13,872 nt of DNA from Flavobacteriaceae bacterium. GTDB lineage: Bacteria > Bacteroidota > Bacteroidia > Flavobacteriales > Flavobacteriaceae. The notes under the pieces were generated by a model, which was given only the letters and a program-made list of their open reading frames with translations, had not been told where the DNA came from and made no database searches. Where the stretch lies: positions 1 to 13,872 of the forward strand of contig JAAZXZ010000170.1 in the NCBI GenBank assembly GCA_014239895.1, written 5' to 3'. This document shows, one piece after another, positions 1 to 8,311 of the stretch. The position numbers and the translations under genes were made by a program. Positions within the stretch are counted from its first letter, which is position 1; every line of letters starts with the position of its first letter.

Positions 1-63
1 ATTAAAAGAGGACAACAGGTTAATGTTAAATTTTCTTTGCCGATATATGTATCAACAGAATAA
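1..63 (+). CDS. C-terminal end of a TonB-like energy transducer (partial, 5' end outside window)
   Basis: An open frame runs in from the left edge and stops at TAA 61-63, giving a 20-residue tail that ends VKFSLPIYVSTE. The pattern of a basic residue and GQ followed by a V-x-V-x-(F/Y)-x-(L/I)-P-I strand resembles the end of the TonB C-terminal domain as it occurs in Bacteroidota, where the last beta-strand contacts the TonB box of outer-membrane receptors. The tail is too short for certainty, and any protein ending in an amphipathic strand could look similar. It ends 11 bases before ruvC. Confidence 0.5.
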   Translation: MKRGQQVNVKFSLPIYVSTE

Positions 64-74
64 AAAAGTTCTCC

Positions 75-626
75 ATGTCAAATGAAAAAATAATTTTAGG
101 AATTGATCCAGGAACTACTATAATGGGCTTTGGTCTAATTAAGGTTGTCAATAAGAAAATGGAGTTAATTCAAATGGATGAATTAAACTTAACTAAGTAT
201 AAAGATCATTATTTGAAGCTAAAATTAGTTTTTGAAAGAACTATTGAGGTGATTGATAATTTCAAGCCAGACGAGATTGCTATAGAAGCTCCTTTTTATG
301 GAAAAAATGTTCAGAGTATGTTAAAGCTTGGTAGAGCACAAGGAGTAGCAATGATTGCGGGTTTATCCAGAGAGATTCCAATAACAGAATACTCCCCAAA
401 GAAGATTAAGAAGTCTATAACAGGAAATGGTAATGCTAGTAAAGAGCAAGTTGCAAAGATGTTACAGAACTTATTAAAAATAGAAAATCTTCCGAAGAAT
501 TTAGATGCAACTGACGGTCTTGCAGCTGCGGTATGTCATTTTTATAATGAGGGAAATATTTCTGGTAATAAAAAATATTCAAGTTGGAGTAGTTATGTAA
601 GTAAAAACAAAGATAAATTAGTTTAG
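75..626 (+). CDS. ruvC: Crossover junction endodeoxyribonuclease RuvC
   Basis: This 183-residue protein is the resolvase that cuts Holliday junctions symmetrically as a dimer, working with the RuvAB branch-migration motor in recombinational repair. The four acidic metal ligands of the family are visible: D11 in the opening GIDPGTT motif, E71 in the IAIEAPFYG motif, and D144 and D147 in the LDATDGLAAAVCH segment. The NVQSMLKLGRAQG stretch (residues 78-90) and the YSPKKIKKSITGNGNASK segment (106-123) are also typical RuvC sequence. Length matches the family, so the protein looks intact. The ATG at 75 places the first beta-strand directly at the N-terminus, as expected. hemW follows after two bases, suggesting co-transcription. 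Confidence 0.96.
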   Translation: MSNEKIILGIDPGTTIMGFGLIKVVNKKMELIQMDELNLTKYKDHYLKLKLVFERTIEVIDNFKPDEIAIEAPFYGKNVQSMLKLGRAQGVAMIAGLSREIPITEYSPKKIKKSITGNGNASKEQVAKMLQNLLKIENLPKNLDATDGLAAAVCHFYNEGNISGNKKYSSWSSYVSKNKDKLV

Positions 627-628
627 TT

Positions 629-1753
629 ATCGCTGGAATATATATTCATATACCTTTTTGTAAAAAAGCATGTTTTTATTGTGACTTTCATTTTTCTACG
701 TCTTTAAAAAATAAAAATACATTTGTAGAATCTATAGTAAAGGAAACTCAATTAAGAAAAGAAGAGTTAGCAGGTGAAAGTGTTAATACAATTTATTTTG
801 GAGGTGGTACGCCAACAATTTTAGATGTAAAAGAAATAAATAGAATTTTAAATGGTATTTACTCAAATTTCAATGTTGTAGAAAATGCTGAAATATCTAT
901 TGAAGCAAACCCCGATGACTTAACTAAAGATAAAATTAAAGAATTATCAGAGAATTTTAATAGAATTAGCATTGGAGTTCAATCATTTTTTGATGAGGAT
1001 CTTGAGTTAATGAATAGATCCCATAATTCCAGTCAAGCAAAGAATTCAATAGAATTAACTAAAAAATATTTTGATAATATCTCAATAGATCTTATTTATG
1101 GAATGCCTGGATTAACGGATCATAAGTGGAGAAAAAATATAAAAACAGCTAAAAATTATAATCTCCCACACATTTCAGCTTATGCACTAACAGTTGAACC
1201 AAATACCATTTTGAGCAAATTAATTGAAAAAGGAAAAATTGATAATATAAACGATGAAACCTTAATGAGACAGAATGAAATAATAGTAATTGAATTAGAA
1301 AAATGCAAATATTTAAACTATGAGCTATCTAGCTTTGCACTAAAGAATTATGAATCAAAAAACAATAGTGCATATTGGCAAAGAAAAAAATATATAGGAT
1401 TAGGACCATCTGCTCATTCTTTTAATGGTAAAAAAAGGATTTGGAATGTAAGTAACAATATGAAGTATATAAATTCATTAGAAAAAAATAAGCTTCCAAT
1501 AACAATTGAGAATTTAACAGAAATCGATGTATATAATGAGATGGTTATGACTGGATTACGTACAATTTGGGGAATATCACTGGATGATATTGAGAAGCAG
1601 CTTGGAGAAAAATTTAAGAACTATCTATTAGATAAATCAAAAGTTAAAATTGACAAAAAATTATTAGTATTAGATAAAAAGTGCCTTAAGATAACTAGTA
1701 AAGGAAGATTTCTTTCAGATGGTATAGCATCAGATCTGTTTATGTTAAACTAG
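629..1753 (+). CDS. hemW: Radical SAM protein HemW (haem chaperone, HemN-like), non-ATG start
   Basis: The coding frame extends well upstream of the first in-frame ATG (1010). From 629 it encodes AGIYIHIPFCKKACFYCDF, which carries the radical-SAM cluster motif CxxxCxxC (C11, C15, C18). The next position but one is Phe, the CxF form that separates HemW from true coproporphyrinogen dehydrogenase HemN (CxC). GGGTP (58-62) and RISIGVQSF (112-120) are further SAM-binding motifs, and the C-terminal half has the HemW-type GLGPSAHS segment. With the ATC at 629 counted as the start the protein is 374 residues, the normal HemW size. The frame is closed by TAA at 614-616, so the only possible starts are ATC 629 or ATT 617; neither ATG, GTG nor TTG is available before the cysteines. 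HemW proteins bind haem and are thought to deliver it to respiratory enzymes. The start is unusual; the identity is secure. Confidence 0.93.
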   Translation: MAGIYIHIPFCKKACFYCDFHFSTSLKNKNTFVESIVKETQLRKEELAGESVNTIYFGGGTPTILDVKEINRILNGIYSNFNVVENAEISIEANPDDLTKDKIKELSENFNRISIGVQSFFDEDLELMNRSHNSSQAKNSIELTKKYFDNISIDLIYGMPGLTDHKWRKNIKTAKNYNLPHISAYALTVEPNTILSKLIEKGKIDNINDETLMRQNEIIVIELEKCKYLNYELSSFALKNYESKNNSAYWQRKKYIGLGPSAHSFNGKKRIWNVSNNMKYINSLEKNKLPITIENLTEIDVYNEMVMTGLRTIWGISLDDIEKQLGEKFKNYLLDKSKVKIDKKLLVLDKKCLKITSKGRFLSDGIASDLFMLN

Positions 1754-1802
1754 ATTATTTAATGTCTTAAAAAAATCTTATATTCAACAAAAAATAACAC
1801 TT

Positions 1803-2708
1803 ATGAATTGGGAAGGTGTCATGCCGGCAATTACCACTAAGTTTACTGACGATGACAAGTTAGATTTAGATTTATTTAATAAAAATATAAATGCACAATT
1901 AGATGCAGGTGTTAGTGCTATTGTTCTTGGAGGTTCTTTAGGGGAGGCAAGTACGCTGACTAATGATGAGAAAAATATTTTAACAAAAAATACAATACAA
2001 CTAACTAACGGAAAAATACCTGTTGTTGTAAATATTGCTGAACAATCAACAAAAGAAGCTGTAAATTCAGCTATCTCTGCAGAAGAAAATGGAGCATCTG
2101 GATTAATGGTATTACCACCAATGCGTTACAAATCATGTGATGTAGAGACTGTTACATATTTTAAAGAAATTGCAAAAAACACTTCCCTTCCAATAATGAT
2201 ATATAACAATCCAGTGGATTATAAAATTGAAGTAACTCTTGATATGTTTGATCAGTTAATTCAATTTGAGAATATTCAAGCAGTTAAAGAATCTACAAGA
2301 GATGTGACGAATGTTACTAGAATGAAAAACAGATTTGGTGATAGATTAAAAATAATGACTGGTGTAGATACTGTAGCATTGGAGAGTCTGATAATGGGTG
2401 CAGTTGGCTGGGTAGCTGGTCTTGTTTGCGCATTTCCAAATGAAACAGTCGCTATATATAAATTACAGAAAAACGGAAAAATTGATGATGCAATAAGTAT
2501 ATATAGGTGGTTCCTTCCTCTATTAGAATTGGATATTAACTCAAAATTGGTTCAAAATATTAAACTGGCTGAAACTTATACAGGTTTGGGGTCAGAGAAT
2601 GTTAGAGCTCCTAGATTGCCTTTAAGCGGTGAGGAAAGAAAATCAGTTATTTCTATAATAGAAACTGCATTAGAATCAAGACCAGATTTATCAAAATACA
2701 ATTATTAA
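1803..2708 (+). CDS. DapA-family lyase, probable pyrroline-4-hydroxy-2-carboxylate deaminase
   Basis: This is a 301-residue class I aldolase-type TIM barrel of the dihydrodipicolinate synthase/N-acetylneuraminate lyase family. The Schiff-base lysine is K162 (in IQAVKESTRD), the catalytic tyrosine is Y134 (in IMIYNNP), and the substrate carboxylate loop is GGSLGEAS (43-50). Family membership alone does not fix the substrate. Its position at the head of a cluster with a semialdehyde dehydrogenase, a 4-hydroxyproline epimerase-type gene and a D-amino-acid oxidoreductase points to the deaminating dehydration of 1-pyrroline-4-hydroxy-2-carboxylate to 2-oxoglutarate semialdehyde. A 2-keto-3-deoxy-sugar-acid dehydratase would give the same product and is the main alternative, but no sugar genes are nearby. 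Another DapA paralogue must be assumed for lysine synthesis. The aldehyde dehydrogenase begins eight bases downstream. Confidence 0.85.
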   Translation: MNWEGVMPAITTKFTDDDKLDLDLFNKNINAQLDAGVSAIVLGGSLGEASTLTNDEKNILTKNTIQLTNGKIPVVVNIAEQSTKEAVNSAISAEENGASGLMVLPPMRYKSCDVETVTYFKEIAKNTSLPIMIYNNPVDYKIEVTLDMFDQLIQFENIQAVKESTRDVTNVTRMKNRFGDRLKIMTGVDTVALESLIMGAVGWVAGLVCAFPNETVAIYKLQKNGKIDDAISIYRWFLPLLELDINSKLVQNIKLAETYTGLGSENVRAPRLPLSGEERKSVISIIETALESRPDLSKYNY

Positions 2709-2716
2709 ACAACTAT

Positions 2717-4288
2717 ATGCTTACAGGTAAAAATTTTATTGGAAACAAACTATCTTCTTCAGGAAATGTGACATTTCAAACATTTAATCCAGAATTAAAT
2801 AAAAAAAATGATCAAATTTTTTATGAAGCGAATAATGATGAAATAAATCAGAGTTTAGATCTTGCAAAAAATGCTTTTGAAGATTATAAAAAAACTACTC
2901 CAAATGAAAGATCAAAATTTTTAAATTCTATTGCTGATGAAATTTCATTTATTAGTGACACTTTGCTTGAAGTTTATTGCTCTGAAACTGGATTGCCAGC
3001 TGGAAGATCTAGAGGTGAATTAAAAAGAACAATAGGTCAATTAAGATCTTTTGCAGATTTAGTTTTGGATGGTAGTTGGGTAGAAGCTTCAATTGATACA
3101 GCTATTCCTGATAGAGAGCCAATTCCAAAACCTGACTTAAGAAAAATGATGATACCACTTGGTCCAGTAGTTGTTTTTGGAGCAAGTAATTTTCCACTAG
3201 CTTATTCAACTGCTGGAGGTGATACCGCTTCAGCCTTAGCTGCTGGATGTCCTGTTATTGTAAAATCTCATCCTATGCATGCAGGCACAGGGGAAATAGT
3301 AGCGCATGCAATTATAAGTGCCGCTAAGAAAAATAAAATGCCTGATGGTGTTTTTTCTAATTTAAATAGTAAAGGCATAAGTGTTGGAGTTCAATTAGTA
3401 AAACATCCAAATGTTAAAGCAGTTGGTTTTACTGGAAGTCTAAAAGGAGGAAGATCAATATATGATTTAGCATCAAAAAGAGATATACCTATCCCAGTTT
3501 TTGCTGAAATGGGCAGTACAAATCCAATAATAATCATGCCTAATAAAATTAAAAATGATTATGAAGATCTAGCAATCAATTTTGCTAAATCAATTACAGT
3601 TGGATCAGGGCAATTTTGTACAAATCCTGGTATGATAATTTCTGTTAATGGAGATGAAATGAATAGATTTATCGAATGTCTATCCTCAGAGTTAAAGAAA
3701 ATTGAACCTTCATGTATGTTGCATCCTAATATTTTTAATGCTTATAATTTAAATGCTAATCAAATAACATCTAATAAAGATGTTGAGATATATGATCAAT
3801 CAAATTTGATTAATAAAGAAAATTATCCAAAACATATATTATCAACTGTTAATTCGAATGTTTTTATTCAAAACAAGAATTTACATCATGAAGTGTTTGG
3901 CCCATTCTCTTTGATTATTAAATGTAATGACATGGATGACTTAAAAAAAGTTATTTCTTCTATCCAAGGTCAGCTTACAGGTACAATTATTGGTGAAAAA
4001 GATGAAATATCTCAAAATAAAGATGTAATTGATTTACTTGGATCAAGAGTAGGTAGAATAATTTTTGACGATGTTCCTACAGGAGTAGATGTTTGTCCTT
4101 CAATGCTTCATGGAGGCCCATATCCTGCAACAACGGATAGTAGGTTTACAGCAGTTGGAATTCACTCTATAAAAAGATGGGTAAGACCATTTAGTTTTCA
4201 AGATTTTCCTGATGCATTACTTCCAGATGAATTAAAAAACAACAATCCATTAAAGATAAAACGAACTATAAATGGAGTAATAACTTGA
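2717..4288 (+). CDS. Aldehyde dehydrogenase, probable 2-oxoglutarate semialdehyde dehydrogenase
   Basis: This 523-residue NAD(P)+-dependent aldehyde dehydrogenase has the complete catalytic set: N158 in FGASNFP, K183 in VIVKSHP for cofactor binding, general base E264 in FAEMGSTNP, and nucleophile C301 in GSGQFCTNPG. The cofactor-binding turn GFTGSLKGG lies at 237-245. The GASNFPLAYSTAGGDTASA and KSHPMHAGT segments are those of the long subfamily (about 510-530 residues) that includes the hydroxyproline-type 2-oxoglutarate semialdehyde dehydrogenases. In this setting it would oxidise the product of the preceding lyase to 2-oxoglutarate, which enters the TCA cycle. It sits eight bases after the lyase gene and 35 bases before the lipoprotein gene. 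A fatty-aldehyde or other semialdehyde substrate cannot be excluded from sequence alone. Confidence 0.88.
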   Translation: MLTGKNFIGNKLSSSGNVTFQTFNPELNKKNDQIFYEANNDEINQSLDLAKNAFEDYKKTTPNERSKFLNSIADEISFISDTLLEVYCSETGLPAGRSRGELKRTIGQLRSFADLVLDGSWVEASIDTAIPDREPIPKPDLRKMMIPLGPVVVFGASNFPLAYSTAGGDTASALAAGCPVIVKSHPMHAGTGEIVAHAIISAAKKNKMPDGVFSNLNSKGISVGVQLVKHPNVKAVGFTGSLKGGRSIYDLASKRDIPIPVFAEMGSTNPIIIMPNKIKNDYEDLAINFAKSITVGSGQFCTNPGMIISVNGDEMNRFIECLSSELKKIEPSCMLHPNIFNAYNLNANQITSNKDVEIYDQSNLINKENYPKHILSTVNSNVFIQNKNLHHEVFGPFSLIIKCNDMDDLKKVISSIQGQLTGTIIGEKDEISQNKDVIDLLGSRVGRIIFDDVPTGVDVCPSMLHGGPYPATTDSRFTAVGIHSIKRWVRPFSFQDFPDALLPDELKNNNPLKIKRTINGVIT

Positions 4289-4323
4289 AAAGGAGAATGT
4301 CGTTTTGAAAAATAAAACTTATT

Positions 4324-6057
4324 ATGAACTTATACAGAATAATTACAATAGTCTTACTAATAATCACTATTCAGTCTTGCAATCAATTTAAAAGCAATAA
4401 AAATTCAGATCGCTTAAATGAAGTAATTAATACTTATCAAGACCATGAAGGGTATGATTCAAAAAAGTATCCATTAGGGTTAGTAACAAAAGAACATTAT
4501 AAGAATGAAGCTGATTTTGCTAATGAACTTTTATTAGGATTATCATTAATAGATACCACATACTTAGACGATAATGATAAAATTTCATTTAAATTACTAG
4601 GTTTTAAACTTCAAGACATTATTGATTATTATGAATTTGAGAGATACCTAAATCCATTACTATCAGATGCTGGTTTTCATAGTAGTTTAGGATATATGGT
4701 TAGACCGCTCTATAATTATAATCAGGTAAAAAATTATCTAAACAAATTAAATGCAATTCCAAATTATGTAGATCAATATTTTGTTAACCTTAGAGAGGGA
4801 TTATCAAAAAGAGTATCTCAACCACTTGTTATTTTTAAGGGATACGAATCAACTTATAATGATCATATTACTAGGGATCATAAAGACAATTATTTCTATT
4901 CTCCTTTTAAGAATTTGCCAGATGATTTAAATCAGAGTCAAATTGATTCAATATTGTATGAAGGTCAAAAGGCAATAGAAGAATCAGTTATACCTGAATT
5001 TAAAAGAATCAAAGAATTTTTTGAAAATGAATATTTTCCAAATACAAGAACTAAAATTGGAATTTCTGAAATTGAAAATGGATTAGATTATTATCAAAAT
5101 AGAATTAATTTTTATACCACTAGTAAAAGCTATAATGCAGATAAAATCCATAAAATAGGATTAGGTGAGGTTAATAGAATTAGACAGGGAATGATAAAAA
5201 TAATTTCTGATTTAAAATTTAAGGGAAGCTTTGATGACTTTTTAAAATTTTTAAGAACAGATGAGAAGTTTTATGCTAAAACACCTAAAGAATTATTAAT
5301 GTTTGCAAGAGATATTTCAAAAAGGATAGACGCAAAACTTCCAAAATTTTTCAAAACACTGCCAAGAAAGCCTTACGGAGTTGCGCCGGTACCAGATGCA
5401 ATAGCTCCTAAGTATACAGGAGGAAGATATGTTGGTACATCTAAAAATAGTACTGAACCAGGATATTATTGGGTAAATACATATGATCTTAAAAGTAGAA
5501 CTTTATATACTATTCCAGCACTTACAGCTCATGAAGGAGTACCTGGTCATCATCTTCAAGGTTCATTGAATAATGAATTGGGAGATAGCATACCGAGATT
5601 TAGAAGAAATTTATATTTATCAGCATTTGGTGAGGGCTGGGGTTTATATAGTGAATTTTTAGCTGATGATATGGGAATATATACTACTAAATATGAGCAA
5701 TTTGGAAAATTGACATATGAAATGTGGAGAGCATGTCGTCTTGTTGTAGACACAGGAATACATGCTATGGGATGGACAAGAGAAGAAGCAGTAGAATATA
5801 TGTCAAAGAATACAGCATTATCCCTCCATGAGATAAATACTGAGGTAGATAGATATATTTCATGGCCAGGTCAAGCATTATCCTATAAAATTGGTGAAAT
5901 TAAAATTCGTGAATTAAGAAAAAAAGCAAAGGATCAGCTCGGAAATAAATTTAATATTAGAGATTTCCATGAAGTTATTTTATCACAGGGAACGGTTACT
6001 TTATCTATTCTAGAAGAGAGAATAAACAAATACATTAATAAAACTAAAAATGAATAA
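4324..6057 (+). CDS. DUF885 family lipoprotein, putative zinc peptidase
   Basis: This 577-residue protein begins with a lipoprotein signal: MNLYR, a hydrophobic stretch (6-16), then a lipobox ending in Cys19. It should therefore be exported and lipid-anchored at the periplasmic or outer-membrane face. The rest is a mostly helical DUF885 protein. The motif HEGVPGHH (403-410) followed by FGEGWGLYSE (435-444) supplies the His/Glu metal ligands expected of a zinc metallopeptidase in this family. No substrate is known to me. Its place inside the hydroxyproline cluster suggests that it releases hydroxyproline from small peptides outside the inner membrane; this is inference. The stop codon overlaps the next gene by eight bases (ATGAATAA), consistent with translational coupling. 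The ATG at 4324 was chosen because it starts directly at the signal peptide. Confidence 0.85.
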   Translation: MNLYRIITIVLLIITIQSCNQFKSNKNSDRLNEVINTYQDHEGYDSKKYPLGLVTKEHYKNEADFANELLLGLSLIDTTYLDDNDKISFKLLGFKLQDIIDYYEFERYLNPLLSDAGFHSSLGYMVRPLYNYNQVKNYLNKLNAIPNYVDQYFVNLREGLSKRVSQPLVIFKGYESTYNDHITRDHKDNYFYSPFKNLPDDLNQSQIDSILYEGQKAIEESVIPEFKRIKEFFENEYFPNTRTKIGISEIENGLDYYQNRINFYTTSKSYNADKIHKIGLGEVNRIRQGMIKIISDLKFKGSFDDFLKFLRTDEKFYAKTPKELLMFARDISKRIDAKLPKFFKTLPRKPYGVAPVPDAIAPKYTGGRYVGTSKNSTEPGYYWVNTYDLKSRTLYTIPALTAHEGVPGHHLQGSLNNELGDSIPRFRRNLYLSAFGEGWGLYSEFLADDMGIYTTKYEQFGKLTYEMWRACRLVVDTGIHAMGWTREEAVEYMSKNTALSLHEINTEVDRYISWPGQALSYKIGEIKIRELRKKAKDQLGNKFNIRDFHEVILSQGTVTLSILEERINKYINKTKNE

Positions 6058-7057
6058 AACTAGCTTTACTTGTATTGATGCCCATACCTGCGGAAATCCT
6101 CTTAGATTAGTAGTTGAAGGAGCGCCAATACTTGAAGGCAAAGATATGAGTGAAAAACGTCAATTCTTTTTACAAAAATATGATTGGATTAGAAAGGGAT
6201 TAATGTTTGAGCCAAGGGGTCATGATATGATGAGTGGAGCTATGATTTATCCACCACATAATCCAGAAAATGATTTCAGCATTTTATTCATAGAAACTTC
6301 AGGATGCTTACCAATGTGTGGCCATGGAACCATTGGAGCTGTTACGATTGCAATTGAAGAAAAACTCATCAAGCCTAAAAAAGATGGAGTGTTAAAAATT
6401 GAAACTCCTGCAGGAATTATTGAAATAAATTATTTATATGAAAAAGGAAAAGTTAAATGGGTAGAGCTTACTAATGTTGAAAGCTATTTATGCTCAGAAG
6501 ATTTAAGTATAATTTCAACTGAATTAGGTGAAATAAATTTCGATGTTGCGTATGGAGGAAATTTTTATGCTATAGTTGACTATCAAAAAAATTTTTCAGG
6601 AATAGAAAATTATACAGCTAGTGATATAATTAGATATTCCCAAGAAATAAGAAGTAAAATTAATTTAGAATTTCCAGAAAAGTTTATTCATCCAATAGAT
6701 TCTACTATCAAGGATGTTTCACACATACTATGGGTAGGTGATAAAATCGATCCATCTTCTTGTTCAAGAAATGCAGTTTTTTATGGTGATAAAGCAATTG
6801 ACAGATCTCCATGTGGAACAGGAACATCAGCAAGAATGGCCCAAATGTACTTTAAGGGTAAATTAAAATTAAATGATGAATTTATTCATGAGAGCTATAT
6901 AGGTTCTAAATTCATTGGAACAATTAAAGAGGAATCAATAATGGGTTCACAAAAGACAATTATTCCAAAAATTAAGGGTTGGGCAATGATATATGGGTAC
7001 AATAAAATTATTATTGATAAAGATGATCCTTATGCTTATGGATTTCAAGTCATATAA
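6050..7057 (+). CDS. Proline racemase family, probable 4-hydroxyproline 2-epimerase
   Basis: This 335-residue enzyme belongs to the cofactor-independent proline racemase/hydroxyproline epimerase family. Both catalytic thiols are present: C90 in the MCGHGTIG motif and C255 in DRSPCGTGTSARMA. Having two cysteines indicates a racemase or epimerase rather than trans-3-hydroxyproline dehydratase, in which a catalytic cysteine is replaced. The N-terminal FTCIDAHTCGNPLRLVV is the usual first strand. Since its neighbours supply every later step of D-hydroxyproline breakdown, 4-hydroxyproline 2-epimerase is favoured over proline racemase. It would convert trans-4-hydroxy-L-proline to cis-4-hydroxy-D-proline in the cytoplasm. 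It overlaps the lipoprotein gene by eight bases and is followed after two bases by the FAD oxidoreductase gene. Confidence 0.9.
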   Translation: MNKTSFTCIDAHTCGNPLRLVVEGAPILEGKDMSEKRQFFLQKYDWIRKGLMFEPRGHDMMSGAMIYPPHNPENDFSILFIETSGCLPMCGHGTIGAVTIAIEEKLIKPKKDGVLKIETPAGIIEINYLYEKGKVKWVELTNVESYLCSEDLSIISTELGEINFDVAYGGNFYAIVDYQKNFSGIENYTASDIIRYSQEIRSKINLEFPEKFIHPIDSTIKDVSHILWVGDKIDPSSCSRNAVFYGDKAIDRSPCGTGTSARMAQMYFKGKLKLNDEFIHESYIGSKFIGTIKEESIMGSQKTIIPKIKGWAMIYGYNKIIIDKDDPYAYGFQVI

Positions 7058-7059
7058 CT

Positions 7060-8310
7060 ATGTCTAAAAATATTGCTATAATTGGTGGAGGTATTATAGG
7101 ATTATGCTCAGCATATTATCTTATAAAAGATGGTCATAAAGTTACTATAATTGACAAGTCTTCATTAGACTCTGGAGCTTCTTATATTAATGCTGGATAT
7201 CTATGTCCAGGGCATATTATTCCACTTGCAGCACCTGGTATTATAAAACAAGGAATAAGATGGATGTTTGATTCATCAAGTCCACTATATATAGAGCCAA
7301 GAATTAATATGGAATTTTTTAAATGGATGTATGCATTTTATAAGTCCTGTACTGATAAGCATGTCATAAATTCAATACCAGGAATATTAAATCTTTCTCT
7401 TTTAAGTCAAGATTTATTACAGGAAATAAAAGATGAAAACAACTTTAAATTTCATTATGAAAAAAAAGGACTTCTGATGCTTTGTAAGACTGAAAAAGCT
7501 ATGCTACATGAAGAGCATACAGTTAAATTAGCAATTGAAAATGGGCTAGTGGCAAAAATGATTAATAAATCTGAAATAAAACAGCTTGAGCCTGATGTAG
7601 AAATTGATTCAATTGGTGGGGCCTATTTTAAATGTGATCATCATTCAACTCCAGGTGAATTTATGTCTGTACTTAAAGAATTCTTATTGCGTAAAGGCGT
7701 AAGGATATTCAAGAATACATTAATTGATAATTTTGTATTGGAAGGTGAAAAAATAAAAAAAATATTTTTTGATGGTCAGCACATGGAATTTGATGAATAC
7801 GTGTTTGCCGCTGGACCTTGGACTAATTACTTATGTAATAAAATAGGAGTTAAATTATTGTTACAGTCAGGGAAAGGTTATAGCATGAATGTTTGTGAAG
7901 AAACAAAAATAAATTTACCTGCAATCCTTGTAGAGTCAAAATGTGCAATTACTCCAATGAATGGTTTTACTAGATTTTCTGGAACAATGGAAATAGCCTC
8001 TGTTAATAATAATAATATAAGAAGAAATAGAGTTGATGCAATTGCAAATTCTGCATGTTCTTATTACCCTAATTTAAAAATTAATGAAGATGTTAGGAGT
8101 AAGGCTGCTTTTGGATTAAGAGCAATTTCTGCGGATGGACTTCCTTATATTGGAAGATCTACTAAAATTAAAAATATTGTTATTGCTACTGGACATAATA
8201 TGACGGGGTGGAGTATGAGTACTGGAACAGGTAAACTAGTCTCAGACTTTGTCTCAGAAAAAACTCCTATTATAGACACTTCTTTCTATAATCCTGAGAG
8301 AAAGTTCTAG
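7060..8310 (+). CDS. DadA-like FAD-dependent oxidoreductase, probable D-hydroxyproline dehydrogenase
   Basis: This is a 416-residue flavoprotein of the glycine oxidase/D-amino-acid dehydrogenase (DAO) family. The N-terminal dinucleotide fold shows GGGIIG (9-14) and the acidic ribose ligand D32 at the end of the second strand. AAGPWT (250-255) and the C-terminal GLRAISADGLPYIG (352-365) and ATGHNMTGW (376-384) complete the FAD-binding features. The ATG at 7060 places the GxGxxG motif at the usual distance. In this cluster it would oxidise cis-4-hydroxy-D-proline to 1-pyrroline-4-hydroxy-2-carboxylate, passing electrons to the quinone pool or to oxygen. It is the last gene of the plus-strand operon; its stop is separated by one base from the stop of the convergent gene. 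General D-amino-acid dehydrogenase activity is the alternative. Confidence 0.87.
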   Translation: MSKNIAIIGGGIIGLCSAYYLIKDGHKVTIIDKSSLDSGASYINAGYLCPGHIIPLAAPGIIKQGIRWMFDSSSPLYIEPRINMEFFKWMYAFYKSCTDKHVINSIPGILNLSLLSQDLLQEIKDENNFKFHYEKKGLLMLCKTEKAMLHEEHTVKLAIENGLVAKMINKSEIKQLEPDVEIDSIGGAYFKCDHHSTPGEFMSVLKEFLLRKGVRIFKNTLIDNFVLEGEKIKKIFFDGQHMEFDEYVFAAGPWTNYLCNKIGVKLLLQSGKGYSMNVCEETKINLPAILVESKCAITPMNGFTRFSGTMEIASVNNNNIRRNRVDAIANSACSYYPNLKINEDVRSKAAFGLRAISADGLPYIGRSTKIKNIVIATGHNMTGWSMSTGTGKLVSDFVSEKTPIIDTSFYNPERKF

Positions 8311-8311
8311 T

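Noticed and set aside
4290..4308. AAGGAG-like site followed by a three-codon ATG-TCG-TTT-TGA mini-ORF ahead of the DUF885 gene
   Set aside because: The purine run is 28 bases from the real start and only one base from the mini-ORF ATG, and Bacteroidota rarely rely on Shine-Dalgarno pairing; no sign of a leader peptide.
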